From: Anderseniella sp963700885
GTDB taxonomy: Bacteria; Pseudomonadota; Alphaproteobacteria; Rhizobiales; Aestuariivirgaceae
Direction of reading: 5' to 3'
Length of the DNA: 64,000 nt
Assembly: GCA_963700885.1 (NCBI GenBank)
Contig: CAVOZJ010000032.1
Location: 248,001 to 312,000, forward strand
Each line of letters begins with the position of its first letter. Positions within the stretch are counted from its first letter, which is position 1. Shown piece after piece: positions 1-8,439 of this stretch. The position numbers and the translations under genes were made by a program. The notes beneath the pieces were generated by a model that worked only from the letters and a program-made list of their open reading frames with translations, searched no databases and was not told the origin of the DNA.

Positions 1-1
1 C

Positions 2-694
2 GGGTTTGTGCCAGCCATATCGGCGCGCATCGGCGTTGTGGACCGTATTTTCAGCAGGGTTGGTGCGGCTGATGATCTGGCCCGCGGGCGGTCAACATTC
101 ATGGTTGAAATGGTGGAAACGGCAACCATCCTCAATCTGGCAACCGAACGGTCTCTGGTAATTCTGGATGAAATCGGCAGGGGAACTGCGACTTACGATG
201 GTTTGTCAATTGCCTGGGCCTGCGTCGAGCACCTGCACGAGATAAATCGCTGCCGGGCGCTGTTTGCCACGCATTTTCATGAATTGACTGCACTGTCCGG
301 CAAGCTGGAACGCGTAAAGAATGCGACAGTGAAAGTGCGTGAGTGGCAGGGCGAGGTGATTTTCCTGCATGAAGTAGCACCCGGCGCGGCAGATCGCTCG
401 TACGGTATTCAGGTGGCCAGGCTGGCCGGGTTGCCGGCCGGTGTCATCGAGCGGGCATCCGAAGTACTGCACCTGCTGGAGGAGAGCGAACGGGCACAGT
501 CGCGCAATCACATTATTGATGATTTGCCGTTGTTTTCGATTGCTGCGGCAAAACCCGCCGCGTCCTCGGGCGGCAGGCACTCGAAACTGCTGGAAACGCT
601 GCATGACACATTGCCTGATGACTTGAGCCCCCGCGAAGCGCTTGAACTGGTCTATCAGTTGAAAAAACTGGCCGTGGCAGACGACAAGGGCTAG
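2..694 (+). CDS. mutS: DNA mismatch repair protein MutS, C-terminal part (5' end outside window)
   Basis: MutS recognises mismatched bases and recruits MutL. Only the last 230 residues are present: the frame is open to the window edge and reads G-F-V-P-A before the first possible start codon, matching the interior of MutS, so the GTG at 8 is not a real start. The Walker B motif of the ATPase domain is visible (ILDEIGRGTATYDG), followed by the conserved ATHFHELT segment and the helical C-terminal dimerisation tail. The ATPase Walker A and the mismatch-binding domain must lie upstream. glnD follows after a 64-base gap, as in many Hyphomicrobiales. Confidence 0.97.
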   Translation, partial: GFVPAISARIGVVDRIFSRVGAADDLARGRSTFMVEMVETATILNLATERSLVILDEIGRGTATYDGLSIAWACVEHLHEINRCRALFATHFHELTALSGKLERVKNATVKVREWQGEVIFLHEVAPGAADRSYGIQVARLAGLPAGVIERASEVLHLLEESERAQSRNHIIDDLPLFSIAAAKPAASSGGRHSKLLETLHDTLPDDLSPREALELVYQLKKLAVADDKG

Positions 695-758
695 GGTCCT
701 GACCCCAGACTATTCGGTAATGACCAGTTCGCCTGCTTAAATTCACGGATTCCAGATT

Positions 759-3554
759 ATGCCAGCCGCACCATTGCCATCCAGAAACGATGTCTGTGCG
801 CCGCAGTTCGGTTCAGATCACATCCTTGGGTCCCTGAGCGGCCTGGCGGGTAAGCACGGCCTGGACGGGCCTGAGTTTCGACCGGCTGTGTTGAAGTTTT
901 TGAAGCAGACAGTCAGGGATTCGCGCAAGGTGGAAGAAATCCGGCTGACTGAAACCGGTCACGGACGTGAATGTGCCCATCGGTTGTCGGCATTGCAGGA
1001 TCATCTGATTGCCGCGCTTTATCAATTTGCATCGTCAGTTGTGTATGCCGCCGGTAACCCGTCGACATCGGAACACATATCGCTGGTTGCGGTCGGCGGC
1101 TATGGCCGCGGCGCGCTGGCGCCAGGCTCCGACATCGACCTGCTGTTTTTGTTGCCCTACAAGCAGACCGCCTGGGGTGAGAGTGTTGTCGAGTATGTGT
1201 TGTATTTTCTGTGGGATCTGGGTTTCAAGGTCGGCCATGCCACCCGCTCGGTAGACGACTGCATCCGGTTGGCCCGCACCGACACCACCATCATGACATC
1301 GGTTCTGGAAGCCCGCTTCATTTGCGGGCACCGGCCATTGTTTGACGACCTTCAGGACCGTTACGGCAAGGATATTCTGGCCCGCGACCAGCGCCAGTTC
1401 ATCGCAGATAAACTCGAGGAGCGGAATGAACGCCATCGCCGCGCAGGCGAATCCCGCTATCTTGTTGAGCCGGATGTCAAGGACGGCAAGGGCGGCATGC
1501 GTGATCTTCACACATTGTTCTGGATTGCCAAGTTTGTTTACGGCACCCGCTCGGTGCGCGAGCTCTACAAATCCGGTCTGTTCACTCGCAAGGAGCAGAA
1601 CCGCTTCATCAAGTGCGAAGATTTCATGTGGGCAGTTCGCTGCCATCTGCACTTCATGACCGGCCGTGGCGATGACCGGCTGAGTTTCGACAAGCAGGCG
1701 GAGATGGCGGCCCGGCTGGGCTATGAGGCTCATGCCGGGCTGAAGTCGGTCGAACGTTTCATGAAACACTATTTCCTGACGGCCAAGGATGTAGGTGATC
1801 TGACACGTATAATGTCGGCGGTACTGGAAGCCCAGCATATCAAGCAGGCGCCGAGCATGAGCGAGTTGTTCGGACGCTTTCGCAGACGTTCGATCAAGCT
1901 CGATGACGACGGCGTTTTCAAAATTGACGCAGGCCGTATCAGGGCTGTTGACGATAATCTGTTTGTCAGTGATCCGGTTTCCATCATACGCCTGTTCAGG
2001 GTGGCCGAGCACAATAACCTTTCAATACATCCGGCAACATTGAGACTGGTTCGCCGCACCCGGCGGGCCATCTACAAGCAGGTGCGGGCAGACCCCGTAG
2101 CCAATCAGCTGTTTCTGGACATCCTGACCAGGTCGCGGGATCCGGAAGCCGTCTTGCGCAAGATGAGTGAAGCCGGGGTATTGGGAAAGTTCATTGCCGA
2201 GTTCGGGCGTATCACCGCCTTGATGCAGTTCAACATGTATCACCACTACACGGTGGATGAACACCTGATCCGCGCGGTCGGCATCCTGTCGAAAATAGAA
2301 CAGGGTCTGCTGAAACAGGACCATCCGCTTGCGACCGGGATCATTCAGGGGGTGGTCTCAAGGCGCGTCCTGTATGTCGCGGTATTGCTGCATGATATCG
2401 CAAAGGGCCGCAGGGAGGATCATTCCATCGCCGGTGCAAGGGTTGCCAAAACGCTGTGCCCGCGTCTTGGGCTGAGCAAGGCGGAAACCGAAACGGTTGT
2501 GTGGCTTGTCCGGCATCATCTGCTGATGAGCGAAACCGCGCAGATGCGCGACCTGTCCGACTACAAGACAATCACCGATTTTGCCGATGTGGTTCAAAGC
2601 CCCGAGCGACTGCGATTGCTGCTGGTGCTGACCGTGGTCGATATCCGCGCGGTAGGGCCTGGCGTGTGGAATGGCTGGAAAGGCCAGTTGTTGCGCACAC
2701 TGTTTGCGGAAACCGAACCGCATTTGTCGGGTGGCCATACGTCAATCTCCCGCGTTGACCGAATTGAAGCTGCCAAGAAAGCACTTTCCGATGCGCTTTC
2801 CGACTGGAGCGAGGCGCAGGTTTCAGCTTACCTGGATCGTCACTATGATGCCTACTGGTACACTGTTGATCTTGCTCATCAGGTAAAGGACGCAAAATTG
2901 CTGGAGCGGGCCGGAAAGGCGAATAACGCGATAGCTTTTGATGTGCGCACCGACAGTTTCAAGTCGATTACGGAGATTACCGTTTACGTGCCTGACCATC
3001 CGCGCCTGTTGGCGTTGCTGACCGGAGCCTGTGCCGCCGGTGGCGCCAACATTGTCGGCGCCAAGATTTTCACGACCACCGACGGTATGGCGCTTGATAC
3101 CCTGCTGATCCAGCGCGAATTTGAAGATTCTGGCGATGAGCAACGCAGGATTGATCGTATTCTCACACTCATGCGGCAGGCTTTTGCCGGTGAAATTCAG
3201 TTGCGACAGGCGGTAGCCAGCGCATCGCGGCCAACAGGCCGGATCAAGGCGTTCACGGTTGAACCCCAGGTCATAGTGTCCAATGATACATCCAACAGAT
3301 TCACGGTTGTCGAGGTGGCCGGACTGGATCGGTTGGGCCTGTTGTTCAAACTGACAGACAGCCTGTTCCGTTTAAACCTCAACATTGCTTCTGCCCAGGT
3401 GACAACGTTCGGCGAACGTGCAGTCGATGTGTTTTATGTCACGGACCTGCTTGGCCAGAAGGTAACCGGCAGGACCAGACTGCAGGCGATTGAGGAAAGC
3501 CTCCTGGGCGTGCTTGAAACGGGCAAGACCCGGCAACTGGCCAGGGCGGGATGA
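759..3554 (+). CDS. glnD: Bifunctional [protein-PII] uridylyltransferase / uridylyl-removing enzyme GlnD
   Basis: GlnD senses glutamine and adds or removes UMP on PII proteins (GlnB/GlnK), linking nitrogen status to glutamine synthetase and transcription. At 931 residues it has the full family length. The nucleotidyltransferase motif GGYGRGALAPGSDID is at residues 113-127. The HD domain for uridylyl removal shows LLHDIAKGRREDHS near residue 545 and a later RHHLLM. Two ACT domains for glutamine binding occupy roughly 740-820 and 850-925. It starts with ATG at 759. It sits between mutS and murJ, a usual neighbourhood in this group. Confidence 0.97.
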   Translation: MPAAPLPSRNDVCAPQFGSDHILGSLSGLAGKHGLDGPEFRPAVLKFLKQTVRDSRKVEEIRLTETGHGRECAHRLSALQDHLIAALYQFASSVVYAAGNPSTSEHISLVAVGGYGRGALAPGSDIDLLFLLPYKQTAWGESVVEYVLYFLWDLGFKVGHATRSVDDCIRLARTDTTIMTSVLEARFICGHRPLFDDLQDRYGKDILARDQRQFIADKLEERNERHRRAGESRYLVEPDVKDGKGGMRDLHTLFWIAKFVYGTRSVRELYKSGLFTRKEQNRFIKCEDFMWAVRCHLHFMTGRGDDRLSFDKQAEMAARLGYEAHAGLKSVERFMKHYFLTAKDVGDLTRIMSAVLEAQHIKQAPSMSELFGRFRRRSIKLDDDGVFKIDAGRIRAVDDNLFVSDPVSIIRLFRVAEHNNLSIHPATLRLVRRTRRAIYKQVRADPVANQLFLDILTRSRDPEAVLRKMSEAGVLGKFIAEFGRITALMQFNMYHHYTVDEHLIRAVGILSKIEQGLLKQDHPLATGIIQGVVSRRVLYVAVLLHDIAKGRREDHSIAGARVAKTLCPRLGLSKAETETVVWLVRHHLLMSETAQMRDLSDYKTITDFADVVQSPERLRLLLVLTVVDIRAVGPGVWNGWKGQLLRTLFAETEPHLSGGHTSISRVDRIEAAKKALSDALSDWSEAQVSAYLDRHYDAYWYTVDLAHQVKDAKLLERAGKANNAIAFDVRTDSFKSITEITVYVPDHPRLLALLTGACAAGGANIVGAKIFTTTDGMALDTLLIQREFEDSGDEQRRIDRILTLMRQAFAGEIQLRQAVASASRPTGRIKAFTVEPQVIVSNDTSNRFTVVEVAGLDRLGLLFKLTDSLFRLNLNIASAQVTTFGERAVDVFYVTDLLGQKVTGRTRLQAIEESLLGVLETGKTRQLARAG

Positions 3555-3696
3555 GCAGGCTCCGCACCGTCCTGCTTGCTGAACAACAACGGCTTGGCTA
3601 CAAGATTGCTTGATATCTGATTCCCGCTTCAGTGCAGCCTGGTCTCAGGACCAATTTGTGCACCTGACCTTCTGCGCTCAAGGCACGACGGAAAAA

Positions 3697-5259
3697 ATGG
3701 CCCTATTACGATCCGCTTCGACAGTTGCCGCCATGACCATGATCAGCCGGGTGCTGGGGTTCGTGCGCGACATGCTGATGGCAAGTGCAATCGGAACCGG
3801 TCTTGTCGCCGATGCGTTTGTGGTTGCTTTCAGATTTCCAAACCTGTTTCGCAGGTTGTTTGCCGAAGGGGCATTCAATGCTGCCTTTGTTCCGCTGTTT
3901 GCCCGTCAACTGGAAGGCGAGGGCCTGCCGCAGGCAACCCGTTTTGCCGAGCAGGTGCTGGCGGTCCTGCTCGGGTTCCTGATTTCACTGTCAGCACTGG
4001 CCATGCTGGCCATGCCGCTGATCATCTACATCCTCGCCCCCGGATTCATCGACAATCCGGAAAAACTGGATTTGACGGTTCAGTTGACCCGCATTGCGTT
4101 TCCCTACCTGACCTTCATGTCACTGGTGGCTCTGGTGGGCGGCATTTTGAATTCCCTGCATCGGTTTACCGCTGCTGCTGCTGCGCCGATTATTCTCAAC
4201 ATTGTCCTGATCGGGGTTCTTGGCATTGTGCTGATGTCGGGGTGGGGAGCACAGCCGCGTACCGGCTATGCGCTGGTGTGGGGGGTAAGTGCGGCAGGTC
4301 TGTTGCAATTGTTGATGCTGTGGACCGCGATGACGCGCGCCGGTGTAACCCTGAAACTCAAACGCCCCGCCATTACCCCTGGTGTCAGGCGCCTTGTAAG
4401 TCTCGGTATCCCCGGATTGATTGCAGGAGGTGTTACCCAGATCAATTTGCTGGTTTCCACCATGGTCGCATCGCTGCAGGATTCAGCGCCGTCATGGCTT
4501 TACTACGCGGACCGGATTTACCAGCTTCCGCTGGGCGTCATTGGCATCGCCATAGGCGTGGTGTTGCTGCCGGAACTGGCGCGCAGGCTCCGCGCTGATG
4601 ATACACGCGGTGTTCAGTCAAGTCAGAACCGGGCGCTGGAGATTTCATTGCTGTTGACCGTGCCATCGGCCGTGGCGCTGATGGCAATGCCACATCCGAT
4701 CATTCACGTGCTGTTTGAGCGCGGTGCGTTTTCTGCCGAAGATGCCCATGCCACGTCTGTTGCATTGACTGCTTTCGCGGCAGGCTTGCCCGCGTTTGTC
4801 ATGATAAAGGTGTTTTCACCGGCCTTTTTTGCCCGCGAGGATACCCGCACGCCGATGTGGTTCGCGTTGATTTCGGTTATCGTCAACATAGCCGGCGCGC
4901 TGGCCCTGTTTCCGTTCTTCGCGTATGTCGGCGTTGCTGTTGCTACCACTGCCGCCGGGTGGATCAACGCCATTCTGTTGGGCAGCACGTTGTCGGCGCG
5001 AGGTGACTTCACCCTTGATGCCCGTATGCGCCATGCGCTTCCCAGAATCATTGCCGCAAGCCTGATCATGGGATTTGCACTGCTCTGTGTGATGCAGTTT
5101 GCTGGTCAGCTATTCAGTGCGCAGACGCTGTTCGTCCTGCGATTGTCAACACTGGCCGGGATGATCGGTTTTGGAGCTGCGGTATATTTCACTGTCGTCT
5201 GGTGGACGGGTGCTGTCGATATGTCTGCTCTGAAGCAGTCTTTCTCCCCCAGGCGTTGA
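3697..5259 (+). CDS. murJ: Lipid II flippase MurJ (MviN)
   Basis: MurJ flips the peptidoglycan precursor lipid II across the inner membrane. The 520-residue protein is almost entirely hydrophobic with about 14 predicted membrane segments, and shows the family N-terminus with SRVLGFVRDMLMA and the FRFPNLFRRLFAEGAFN motif. I chose ATG 3697: the frame extends back to a TTG at 3610, but those 29 extra residues are polar, unlike the family, and the conserved sequence begins at MALLRSAST. No strong ribosome site is seen. It lies between glnD and trpS in the same direction. Confidence 0.95.
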   Translation: MALLRSASTVAAMTMISRVLGFVRDMLMASAIGTGLVADAFVVAFRFPNLFRRLFAEGAFNAAFVPLFARQLEGEGLPQATRFAEQVLAVLLGFLISLSALAMLAMPLIIYILAPGFIDNPEKLDLTVQLTRIAFPYLTFMSLVALVGGILNSLHRFTAAAAAPIILNIVLIGVLGIVLMSGWGAQPRTGYALVWGVSAAGLLQLLMLWTAMTRAGVTLKLKRPAITPGVRRLVSLGIPGLIAGGVTQINLLVSTMVASLQDSAPSWLYYADRIYQLPLGVIGIAIGVVLLPELARRLRADDTRGVQSSQNRALEISLLLTVPSAVALMAMPHPIIHVLFERGAFSAEDAHATSVALTAFAAGLPAFVMIKVFSPAFFAREDTRTPMWFALISVIVNIAGALALFPFFAYVGVAVATTAAGWINAILLGSTLSARGDFTLDARMRHALPRIIAASLIMGFALLCVMQFAGQLFSAQTLFVLRLSTLAGMIGFGAAVYFTVVWWTGAVDMSALKQSFSPRR

Positions 5260-5352
5260 TGATGCTTGGCAGCGCGCGCACATTGCGGCATATACCCGGC
5301 CCATTGGTTGCTTCAACCAGAGATTATCCCGATTTTGCGGAGCCCTAATACA

Positions 5353-6399
5353 ATGTCCCAGGCCAGCCAGCGCGTTTTCTCCGGCGTCCAGCCAACCGGT
5401 AATTTGCACCTCGGCAATTATCTTGGTGCCATCAAGCGCTTTGTTGAAATGCAGTCATCGCATGAATGCATCTATTGTGTGGTCGATCTGCACGCAATCA
5501 CCCAGGACAGGGCGGTGTGGGGTGGTCCGGAAGAACTTGCCCACAGCACACGCGAAGTTACCGCTGCCTATCTTGCCTCCGGCATCGATCCCAGTGCGCA
5601 TATTGTGTTCAACCAGAGCCAGGTTGCCGCTCACACGGAACTGGCCTGGATATTTAATTGTGTGGCTCGCGTCGGGTGGCTGAACCGGATGACCCAGTTC
5701 AAGGACAAGGCCGGCAAGAATCGCGAAAATGCCTCGGTGGGGTTGTATGTCTACCCCAACCTGATGGCAGCAGATATTCTGGCTTATCGAGCCACTCATG
5801 TGCCGGTTGGCGAGGATCAGAAGCAGCACCTGGAACTGGCCCGTGACATTGCGCAGAAATTCAACATCGACATGTCCGACGCATGTGCCGGGGCTGGATA
5901 TCCCGACGGCTTTTTTCCGTTGCCGGAGCCGTTGATCACCGGGGCTGCGACCCGTGTCATGTCATTGCGAGACGGTGAAAAGAAGATGTCAAAGTCCGAT
6001 CCGTCGGATTTGTCGCGCATCAATCTGACCGACGATGCAGATACCATCGCCAGGAAGGTGCGCAAGGCAAAAACCGATCCCGATGCATTGCCGGACACTA
6101 TGGACGCCCTGCGCGGTCGGCCCGAGGCGGCCAATCTGCTTGGTATTTTTGCGGCACTGCAGGACACCTCTATAGAAACAGTTTTACCGCAGTTTGGCGG
6201 GCGGCAGTTCTCGGAACTCAAGCAGGCCCTGGCAGACCTCGCGGTGGAGAAACTGTCACCGATTGCGGCCGAAATGCAGAAACTGATGGCAAACCAGGAT
6301 CACATTGATGCGGTGCTTAAAGACGGGGCAGAGCGGGCAAATGCCATAGCCGAGCCGGTTATGGCCGATGTTCGCCGAATTATGGGATTTGTGAGGTAA
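5353..6399 (+). CDS. trpS: Tryptophanyl-tRNA synthetase
   Basis: TrpS charges tRNA-Trp. This is a class I synthetase of 348 residues, the normal bacterial length. The HIGH-type motif appears as HLGN at residues 19-22 and the KMSKS loop is present as KKMSKSDPSD around residue 212. The open frame begins at 5266, but the family N-terminus (SQRVFSGVQPTG) follows the ATG at 5353, which I use. The gene is 93 bases downstream of murJ. The murJ-trpS pairing is common in rhizobia and relatives. Confidence 0.97.
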   Translation: MSQASQRVFSGVQPTGNLHLGNYLGAIKRFVEMQSSHECIYCVVDLHAITQDRAVWGGPEELAHSTREVTAAYLASGIDPSAHIVFNQSQVAAHTELAWIFNCVARVGWLNRMTQFKDKAGKNRENASVGLYVYPNLMAADILAYRATHVPVGEDQKQHLELARDIAQKFNIDMSDACAGAGYPDGFFPLPEPLITGAATRVMSLRDGEKKMSKSDPSDLSRINLTDDADTIARKVRKAKTDPDALPDTMDALRGRPEAANLLGIFAALQDTSIETVLPQFGGRQFSELKQALADLAVEKLSPIAAEMQKLMANQDHIDAVLKDGAERANAIAEPVMADVRRIMGFVR

Positions 6400-6450
6400 A
6401 CGGGATTTCCTCCGTCACACCTCCAGTAACATATTTCTGACTTGCTAATC

Positions 6451-6463
6451 TGGAATTATTCCA
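6451..6463. promoter_or_regulatory. Perfect inverted repeat upstream of nfu, candidate operator
   Basis: TGGAATTATTCCA is a perfect 6-base inverted repeat around one central base, lying in an AT-rich stretch 79 bases before the nfu start codon. Its GAA-N3-TTC core resembles the Irr iron-control element as I recall it. This genome encodes Irr (28855-29265) and the downstream gene is an Fe-S scaffold, so iron control would make sense. The assignment is inferred and rests on one site. Confidence 0.35.
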
Positions 6464-6495
6464 AAAAACTCTTTATATATTAGCTGATAATCACC

Positions 6496-6525
6496 CGGTA
6501 ACACCTTCGCAAATGCATGTTACCG
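6496..6525 (+). promoter_or_regulatory. Leader hairpin abutting the nfu ribosome binding site
   Basis: CGGTAACA (6496-6503) and TGTTACCG (6518-6525) form a perfect 8-base stem with a 14-base loop. The stem ends one base before the AGGAG at 6527-6531 that serves the ATG at 6542. A hairpin this close to the ribosome site could affect nfu translation or mRNA stability. The same half-sites could also be a protein-binding palindrome. Confidence 0.4.
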
Positions 6526-6541
6526 CAGGAGACAGGCCAAA

Positions 6542-7099
6542 ATGTTCATACAGACCGAAGCCACGCCCAACCCCAGCACCCTGAAATTTATTCCGGGCAA
6601 ACCCGTCATAGACGGCGATCCAAGGGATTTCCGTTCGGCTGATGAAGCCGCCATCTCGCCATTGGCGGAAAAGCTTTTCGCCGTCAGTGGAGTGCAAGGT
6701 GTATTCCTGGGTGCTGACTTTATCACCGTCACCAAGAATGATGGCGAATGGCAGCACCTCAAACCGGCCGTGCTGGGCGCTATCATGGAACATTTCATGT
6801 CCGGTGCCCCGGTCATTCGCAAGGGCGAAGCAGAGGCGATTGCAGATGAAGGCGAATATGCCGAAGCCGACCAGCAGATCGTGACAACCATCAAGGAACT
6901 GCTCGACACACGGGTTCGCCCGGCAGTGGCGCAGGACGGTGGCGATATTACCTTTCACGGATTCAAGGAAGGCGTCGTTTACCTGCACATGAAAGGCGCG
7001 TGTGCCGGTTGCCCCAGTTCTACAGCGACATTGAAACATGGCATTGAAAACCTGTTGCGCCACTTCATTCCGGAAGTAAGCGAAGTCCGCCCGGTCTGA
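6542..7099 (+). CDS. NifU-like (Nfu) iron-sulfur cluster scaffold protein
   Basis: Nfu proteins carry Fe-S clusters to target enzymes. The 185 residues comprise an N-terminal Nfu domain (ATPNPSTLKF at about 7-16) and a C-terminal NifU-type domain holding the cluster-binding pair CAGC at residues 154-157 followed by PSSTATLKHG. A good AGGAG precedes the ATG by 10 bases. It has its own AT-rich upstream region with two inverted repeats, and is followed 40 bases later by the tsaB-rimI fusion. In many relatives the nfu gene occupies the same place after trpS. Confidence 0.94.
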   Translation: MFIQTEATPNPSTLKFIPGKPVIDGDPRDFRSADEAAISPLAEKLFAVSGVQGVFLGADFITVTKNDGEWQHLKPAVLGAIMEHFMSGAPVIRKGEAEAIADEGEYAEADQQIVTTIKELLDTRVRPAVAQDGGDITFHGFKEGVVYLHMKGACAGCPSSTATLKHGIENLLRHFIPEVSEVRPV

Positions 7100-7139
7100 C
7101 CGGATTGCCTGTTGCACCTCGAGATGGCGGACTGACGCC

Positions 7140-8306
7140 ATGATTGTTCTCAGCGTAGACACTGCACATGCAGCCTGCTCGGTATGTGTTTTTGACACCG
7201 GTCTGGACGGTGCCCTGTCACTTGTCAGCGAACCAATGCAACGCGGCCATGCGGAGCGCCTGACTGACATGGTCAACGAGGCGGCTGGATCTGCGGGCAT
7301 TTCATATTCTGATATTGATCGTCTTGCCGCCTGTTCCGGCCCGGGAACCTTTACCGGCGTTCGCATCGGCCTGGCATTTGTACGCGGTCTGGCGCTGGTT
7401 TTAAAAGTGCCCGCAGTAGGCGTTACAACTTTTGCGGCAATTGCCGGAAGTTGCCGGGCGGTTTCTGCAGGCCAGGACGTTTGGGTCGTTCAGGATGCAA
7501 GGCGCGGCGAGGTCTACCTGCAGGGATTTGGCGGCGATGGCAATCCACTGCACCCGGCATCGGTGTTGAGCCTATCTGGAGCAGGTAATTTGCTGAGCGA
7601 TAAAACCGGTCTGGTAGCCGGTTCCGGAGCTCGATTGATCGATCTTCCGGCTGGTCTTGACCTGTCTGACGTCAGCACTGTTCCTGATGCGGCAATAATC
7701 GCAAGTCTTGCAGGCAAGGTCACGGACACCGGAGCACCGGCTGTTCCATTCTATCTGCGCGCGCCGGACGCCAGGGCCCAGGCGCCCCTGATCAGGCATC
7801 ATGAAAGTTCATTGTCAATCGACCGGGTCGGCGTTGAATATGCACACCTACTTGCTGCCATCCACGCCCCATGTTTTGAAGATGCCTGGGATGTCAAGGC
7901 AATGTCGGAGATACTGGCAACACCGGGAGCAACAGCACTGCTTGCGACACAGGACGAAAACGGGCAAGGCGAGCCCTGTGGTTTCGTATTGCTGCGCGCG
8001 GCAGCAGATGAAATGGAAATACTGACACTGGCCGTGTTGCCTCACAAGCGGCGGCGAGGTGTGGCGCGTAGTCTCATGCAGGCAGTGCGCCGGCACGCAG
8101 AAGCAACCGGGACAAAGCAGATATTTATCGAGTATGCGCAGAATAATCTGGCAGCTCACGCACTCTATGAAAACACCGGTTACACTAGAAATGGCGTTCG
8201 CATGAACTACTACAACAATCCGGATGGAACGGTCTGTGACGCAATTACAGCCAGCCTGTCATTGTGTGGCGCAGACCATTGCCATTGTCAGCCAACCCAT
8301 GAGTGA
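7140..8306 (+). CDS. Fused TsaB / RimI protein: tRNA t6A factor plus ribosomal alanine acetyltransferase
   Basis: This single 388-residue frame joins two proteins usually made separately. Residues 1 to about 219 are TsaB, the partner of TsaD in making t6A37 on tRNAs: N-terminal ASKHA strand (IVLSVDTAH), the CSGPGTFTGVRIGL motif at about 65-78, and the typical end FYLRAPDA. Residues about 229-388 are a GNAT acetyltransferase of the RimI type, which acetylates the N-terminus of ribosomal protein S18, with the acetyl-CoA loop LPHKRRRGVARSLM near 303-316 and the ALYENTGY segment. The linker is short with no stop, ribosome site or sign of a frameshift. In related genomes tsaB and rimI are usually adjacent genes. 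Confidence 0.9.
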   Translation: MIVLSVDTAHAACSVCVFDTGLDGALSLVSEPMQRGHAERLTDMVNEAAGSAGISYSDIDRLAACSGPGTFTGVRIGLAFVRGLALVLKVPAVGVTTFAAIAGSCRAVSAGQDVWVVQDARRGEVYLQGFGGDGNPLHPASVLSLSGAGNLLSDKTGLVAGSGARLIDLPAGLDLSDVSTVPDAAIIASLAGKVTDTGAPAVPFYLRAPDARAQAPLIRHHESSLSIDRVGVEYAHLLAAIHAPCFEDAWDVKAMSEILATPGATALLATQDENGQGEPCGFVLLRAAADEMEILTLAVLPHKRRRGVARSLMQAVRRHAEATGTKQIFIEYAQNNLAAHALYENTGYTRNGVRMNYYNNPDGTVCDAITASLSLCGADHCHCQPTHE

Positions 8307-8320
8307 CTATAGGCTCTCCC

Positions 8321-8427
8321 GAGCACAGCAACATGGCTTCACTTGAAGCCATGAAGTTGCTCTGCCACTTTAGAAGCGATCAGGTTCATGATGTTGGGTT
8401 GGAACAACCAGTAATCATCCTGATCTA
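8321..8427 (+). repeat. Structured intergenic repeat, copy 1 (both stem-loops), upstream of miaB
   Basis: Stem-loop 1 is a perfect 10-base stem, CATGGCTTCA (8332-8341) with TGAAGCCATG (8344-8353), plus outer pairing GCAAC/GTTGC. Stem-loop 2 pairs GATCAGG (8378-8384) with CCTGATC (8419-8425), then ATGAT/ATCAT, then GGTTG/CAACC around a GAA loop. The same layout recurs at 29406 and 31536. The last bases of the element run straight into the AGGAG used by miaB, so its folding could affect that ribosome site. It begins 14 bases after the tsaB-rimI stop. Confidence 0.8.
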
Positions 8428-8439
8428 GGAGTGCCTGCA

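Noticed and set aside
691..706. GGTCCTGACCCC shared with 39326-39338 as a repeat family
   Set aside because: The match is about a dozen bases with no flanking similarity, so it is not distinguishable from chance in GC-rich intergenic DNA.
1035..2012. A 325-residue open frame antisense to glnD
   Set aside because: It has no recognisable motif and mirrors the codon pattern of glnD. The same holds for the long antisense frames over nusA (18489-19589), phoH (10211-11041) and recF (43745-44518).
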